From an uncultured Planctomycetaceae bacterium (GTDB lineage: Bacteria > Planctomycetota > Planctomycetia > Planctomycetales > Planctomycetaceae), in NCBI GenBank assembly GCA_903823545.1, contig CAIJTL010000670.1:1-6777 (forward strand): a stretch of 6,777 nucleotides of DNA. The letters are read 5' to 3'. Position numbers and translations under genes: made by a program. Position 1 is the first letter of the stretch; every line of letters starts with the position of its first letter. Below, piece after piece: positions 5,001 through 6,777 of the stretch. The notes below the pieces were generated by a model, which saw nothing but the letters and a program-made list of their open reading frames with translations, was not told the origin of the DNA and made no database searches.

Positions 5001-6777
5001 CGGCGACTCATGTTTCGCCGCCACTCGCGCAGCCACTTTCAATACCGTCTCCAGCATTCGAAACACCAACTGCCATGAGTCATAACACGCCGGAATACAG
5101 CCCCGCCTTCGATGAGGTTTCACGACAAACGGCGTCCGCCCATCAAACGTTCCTTCAGGCAATGACCGCGAGCCATCAAGCGTTTTTGCAAGCCATGCAG
5201 AATTCGTTCGGACCGTCGGACATGCTCGGCATCGCGGTCTCGGCTCCGCAGTTTTCCGCTGCTCCGCAATTTTCTGCGGCACCGTTTGCGGTTGCTGACA
5301 CGCAGTCAATGAATGTCTCGTCATCTCCCGCATACTCGAACAATGTCGCGGCCACGAATCAGAGTCAGCCAACGCATTCAGCTCCTGCCTATACCGATCG
5401 CCCAGCGGTTCGCGAACAACCGATCCATTCAACGCCGGTTGAAGTGCCGCAGTCGTTCGCATCACAACCAGCCAGTTCCCCAGCCGCTGAGTCGATTGAC
5501 TTCAGTGGTCTGCTTTTGGAAGTCGTGGCCGAGAAGACCGGCTATCCCGCCGAAGTGCTGGAGTTGGACATGCACATGGAGTCCGACTTGGGAATCGACT
5601 CGATCAAGCGAGTCGAAATCCTCAGCGCGTTGGTCGAACGGATTCCGGAGTTCGCGGCAGTGGAAACATCGCAGATCGGCGGCTTGCGGACACTGCGCGA
5701 GGTCTTAGATCTCATCAACCATTCGGCACCAGCCACAGCGGCTCCTCGTGCCAGCGGCGGGACGAACGCTTCTCATTCCACTGCAACTGCACCGGTGGCC
5801 GCTCAATCGCCAAGTGCGAGTTCATCGACCGCAGATGCACGCCAGACATTGCTGGCGGTCGTCGCCGAAAAGACCGGCTACCCTGCCGAAGTCCTCGAAC
5901 TCGATATGCAGTTGGAGTCAGACCTCGGTATCGACTCCATCAAACGAGTTGAAATCCTGAGCGCGCTTGTTGAACGCATTCCTGCACTGGCCGCTGTTGA
6001 GACATCACAAATCGGTGGGCTCAGAACTCTCCGAGAGATTCTGGAAATGGTCCAGCAATCGGCACCAGCGGAGCAACCAGCGTCCCCAAGCCAGCCCGCT
6101 TACCGGCCAACATCTCACACCCCGGCAGCTCCGGCCGATGCGGACTTCGTTAAGTTGATGCTCGCGGTCGTCGCCGAGAAGACTGGCTATCCGGCTGAAG
6201 TCCTTGAGCTCGACATGCAGTTGGAAGCGGACCTCGGGATCGACTCGATCAAGCGTGTCGAAATCCTGAGTACGCTTGTCGAACGAATTCCGTCGTTGGC
6301 CGCTGTCGAGACGTCACAAATCGGCGGACTGCGAACGCTGCGCGAAATTCTGGAAATGATCCAGCAATCTGCACCGCAGCTAGAGTCACCAGTGCCGGCC
6401 GCACCAAAGCCTGTGGCCTCAGTCGCTGTTTCGACTGGATCGCATCAACCAACAGCTCGTCCGTCTGCGTCGCCCGTTGCCGTTGATCTCGCCAAGTTGT
6501 TGCTGGCGGTTGTGGCCGAGAAGACCGGCTATCCCAGCGATGTGCTCGAATTGGATATGGAAATCGAATCGGGCTTGGGAATCGACTCGATCAAGCGAGT
6601 CGAAATTCTGAGTGAACTGGTTGATCGAGTGCCGCAGCTTCAAGACATGGATTCATCGGTGATCGGTGGCCTGCGAACTCTGGCCGACATTTTGCGGGTC
6701 ATTCAAGCACACGTTGGCGGAGGCGGCACTGTGAAAAGTACTGCTGAACCAACCAAAGCCGCTGACGTCGATCAAGC
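2099..6777 (+). CDS. pfaA: PfaA-like PUFA/secondary-lipid synthase: KS-AT-linker-ACP x4 (3' partial)
   Basis: The frame stays open from GTG 2099 to the right edge (1559 codons), so this is the N-terminal part of an iterative type I synthase. Domains in order: a ketosynthase at about 5-460 (Cys203 in DAACAGS, His338 in EAHGTAT, His381 in the IGHTKAAAG region), an acyltransferase at about 575-874 (Ser669 in GHSFGE, Arg694, and His773 in HAFH, a malonyl-type signature), a 260-residue Ala/Pro/Ser/Gln-rich linker, and four ACPs with phosphopantetheine serines 1168, 1280, 1383 and 1497, each in LGIDSIKRVEIL. The DAACAGS active site, a linker NYGKPYP motif (925-931) and tandem LGIDSIKRVEIL ACPs are typical of PfaA rather than modular PKS. 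Family members continue with KR and often DH domains, expected beyond 6777. The enzyme is cytoplasmic and uses PfaD as its enoyl reductase. Heterocyst-glycolipid-type (HglE) synthases are related and cannot be fully excluded without the C-terminus. The ACPs need a phosphopantetheinyl transferase, not seen here. Confidence 0.93.
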   Translation, partial: MNKNPIAIVGLSALFPGSPTVPTFWRNIVAAKDLTSEVPASHWLASDYFAADPKTPDRTYCQRGAFLPEVPFNPLAYGIPPSIIPATDTSQLLSLMLADRVLKDAGGAEKMNLERVGIILGVAGTTELTAHMSGRMAHGQWANGLRKQGFAEEQIEAACAQIADEFVPWQESTFPGLLGNVVAGRIANRFDLGGTNCVVDAACAGSLAALSMAVNELQLGQADMVIAGGVDTLNDPLMFLCFSKTPALSPTGDCRPFSDAADGTILGEGIAMFALKRLADAERDGDHVYALIAGLGSSSDGRAKSVYAPRPDGQARALRRAYESADFSPRTVELIEAHGTATRVGDRAEFEGLRMVFADAADEANPANWCALGSVKSQIGHTKAAAGSAGMFKAVMALHHKVLPPTAKVERPQSEMKIESSPFYLNTEMRPWIRNSEHPRRAGVSSFGFGGSNFHVALEEYTGPAARPAKLRTTPSELFVLAAGTSDSLLKLVDELANAASSAIHPETFQRLAFETQQKFDRSSLLRLAVIAENGPQAAEKLRRAKTLFADAKLPIKDPSGIYCQQADKTDGQIGFLFPGQGSQFIGMGADLALNFEAARETWDKAAEQLPLHDIAFPATTFNEETRNAQRQRLQSTEWAQPAIGVCSLSYLQLLRAAGVTPDCVAGHSFGELTALCATGVIDESTFVKLARRRGEIMNDTVTTPGGMLAVLLTDESRSLLSKPLPPGLVVANHNSPRQVVISGELEAIQKFEQSLTDQRITCQRLQVAHAFHSPQMTAASETFRDLLQKESFHKAEQPVFCNVDAMQHDDPQTLSALLSRQLREPVRFQEIVERMYDRGVRVFVEVGPQDVLTKLVGQCLTGRPHLAVAVNRRGANGVTQFWHALAQLFVEGVSLDFTNLWDEAPTSNGPEAPKPHDIMICGSNYGKPYPANAVPPQPGLPPKPRAAEIRAAEPVPNSFNAVLPSVAATHVSPPLAQPLSIPSPAFETPTAMSHNTPEYSPAFDEVSRQTASAHQTFLQAMTASHQAFLQAMQNSFGPSDMLGIAVSAPQFSAAPQFSAAPFAVADTQSMNVSSSPAYSNNVAATNQSQPTHSAPAYTDRPAVREQPIHSTPVEVPQSFASQPASSPAAESIDFSGLLLEVVAEKTGYPAEVLELDMHMESDLGIDSIKRVEILSALVERIPEFAAVETSQIGGLRTLREVLDLINHSAPATAAPRASGGTNASHSTATAPVAAQSPSASSSTADARQTLLAVVAEKTGYPAEVLELDMQLESDLGIDSIKRVEILSALVERIPALAAVETSQIGGLRTLREILEMVQQSAPAEQPASPSQPAYRPTSHTPAAPADADFVKLMLAVVAEKTGYPAEVLELDMQLEADLGIDSIKRVEILSTLVERIPSLAAVETSQIGGLRTLREILEMIQQSAPQLESPVPAAPKPVASVAVSTGSHQPTARPSASPVAVDLAKLLLAVVAEKTGYPSDVLELDMEIESGLGIDSIKRVEILSELVDRVPQLQDMDSSVIGGLRTLADILRVIQAHVGGGGTVKSTAEPTKAADVDQ
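2111..3463 (+). other. Ketosynthase (KS) domain of the PfaA-like protein
   Basis: The domain opens with PIAIVGLSALFPGS and closes with SSFGFGGSNFHV (residues 445-456). The catalytic triad is intact: Cys203 (codon 2705-2707), His338 (3110-3112) and His381 (3239-3241). It should therefore carry out decarboxylative Claisen condensation rather than act as a chain-length factor, which lacks the Cys. The region around residues 220-260, with GGVDTLNDPLMFLCFSKTPA, resembles PfaA ketosynthases. Confidence 0.9.
3821..4720 (+). other. Malonyl-type acyltransferase (AT) domain
   Basis: The domain starts at GFLFPGQGSQ (575-584). The nucleophile is Ser669 in GHSFGE, the carboxylate-binding Arg is R694 in RRRGE, and the catalytic His is H773 in HAFH, the motif associated with malonyl-CoA rather than methylmalonyl-CoA choice. 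It ends near FVEVGPQD (844-851) and AVNRR. All key residues are present, so this AT should load malonyl units onto the downstream ACPs. Confidence 0.88.
4721..5500 (+). other. Low-complexity interdomain linker with short tandem repeats
   Basis: About 260 residues between AT and ACP1. The first part is folded-looking (FWHALAQLFVEGVSLDF) and carries the NYGKPYP motif at 925-931. The rest is rich in Ala, Pro, Ser, Gln and Thr with few charges, so probably disordered. Two internal repeats are visible: HQTFLQAM at 1015-1022 and HQAFLQAM at 1026-1033 (11 residues apart, helical), and APQFSA twice in tandem at 1049-1060. Short Q/H-x-FL helices before the ACPs are also a PfaA feature. Confidence 0.75.
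5501..6712 (+). repeat. Tandem array of four acyl carrier protein domains
   Basis: The domains lie at about 5501-5722 (ACP1, Ser1168), 5840-6058 (ACP2, Ser1280), 6143-6367 (ACP3, Ser1383) and 6482-6712 (ACP4, Ser1497). Active serines are 112, 103 and 114 residues apart, joined by 28-39-residue Ala/Pro/Ser/Thr linkers. Over a 68-residue core starting VVAEKTGYP, ACP2 and ACP3 match at 64 positions, ACP1 and ACP2 at 58, and ACP2 and ACP4 at only 46. All four keep LGIDSIKRVEIL, so all should be phosphopantetheinylated. In the PUFA synthases, more tandem ACPs raise productivity. The array may extend past the window, although ACP4's divergence and the following glycine-rich linker (GGGG) suggest it is the last or a distinct member. 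Confidence 0.92.

Noticed and set aside
4977..5465. 162-codon minus-strand open frame across the AT-ACP linker
   Set aside because: It is antisense to the Ala/Pro/Ser/Gln-rich linker; the + strand frame is continuous with the AT and ACP domains, and the minus translation has no domain.
5501..6712. Regularly spaced repeats as a possible CRISPR or satellite array
   Set aside because: The repeats are 309-342 nt apart, in frame, and encode ACP domains with LGIDSIK sites. The variation is codon-structured, as in protein repeats.

Overview
The window holds the start of a polyunsaturated fatty acid (PUFA) / secondary lipid synthase operon of the Pfa type, on the + strand. A divergent partial gene lies at the left edge. 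The sequence shows three real coding regions: the first 22-23 codons of an unidentified minus-strand gene (1-68), a complete PfaD-family enoyl reductase (355-1962), and the first 1559 codons of a PfaA-like multidomain polyketide synthase. The synthase starts with GTG at 2099 and is still open at the right edge (6777). Its domain order so far is KS - malonyl AT - long low-complexity linker - four tandem acyl carrier proteins (ACPs).

Organism: base composition is moderate (mid-50s % GC by eye), with dispersed-looking palindromes between genes and no obvious promoter-dense pattern. A bacterium with Pfa genes that is neither AT-leaning like the marine gammaproteobacteria nor very GC-rich like the myxobacteria suggests a planctomycete of the Rhodopirellula/Blastopirellula kind. 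Planctomycetes are known to carry Pfa-like secondary lipid synthases. This is inference from style and gene content, not a database result.

Layout: 1-68 is the divergent gene start, with a good ribosome binding site. 69-354 is a divergent intergenic region with a near-perfect 60-nt palindrome (145-204), a TATAAT hexamer (126-131), a TTGACA hexamer (227-232) and smaller inverted repeats. 355-1962 is pfaD. 1963-2098 is a 136-nt spacer filled mostly by a 23-bp-arm hairpin (1996-2057), followed by the ribosome binding site of the next gene. 2099 to the end is the PfaA-like synthase.

How the genes work together: in the Pfa systems, the KS condenses malonyl units loaded by the AT onto the tandem ACPs, and further KR and DH activities (expected beyond the right edge) process the beta-carbon. 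The separate PfaD protein acts in trans as the FMN-dependent enoyl reductase. Having the reductase first and the KS-AT-ACPn protein second matches the pfa1-pfa2 order described for myxobacteria rather than the pfaA-B-C-D order of Shewanella. The product cannot be read from this window.
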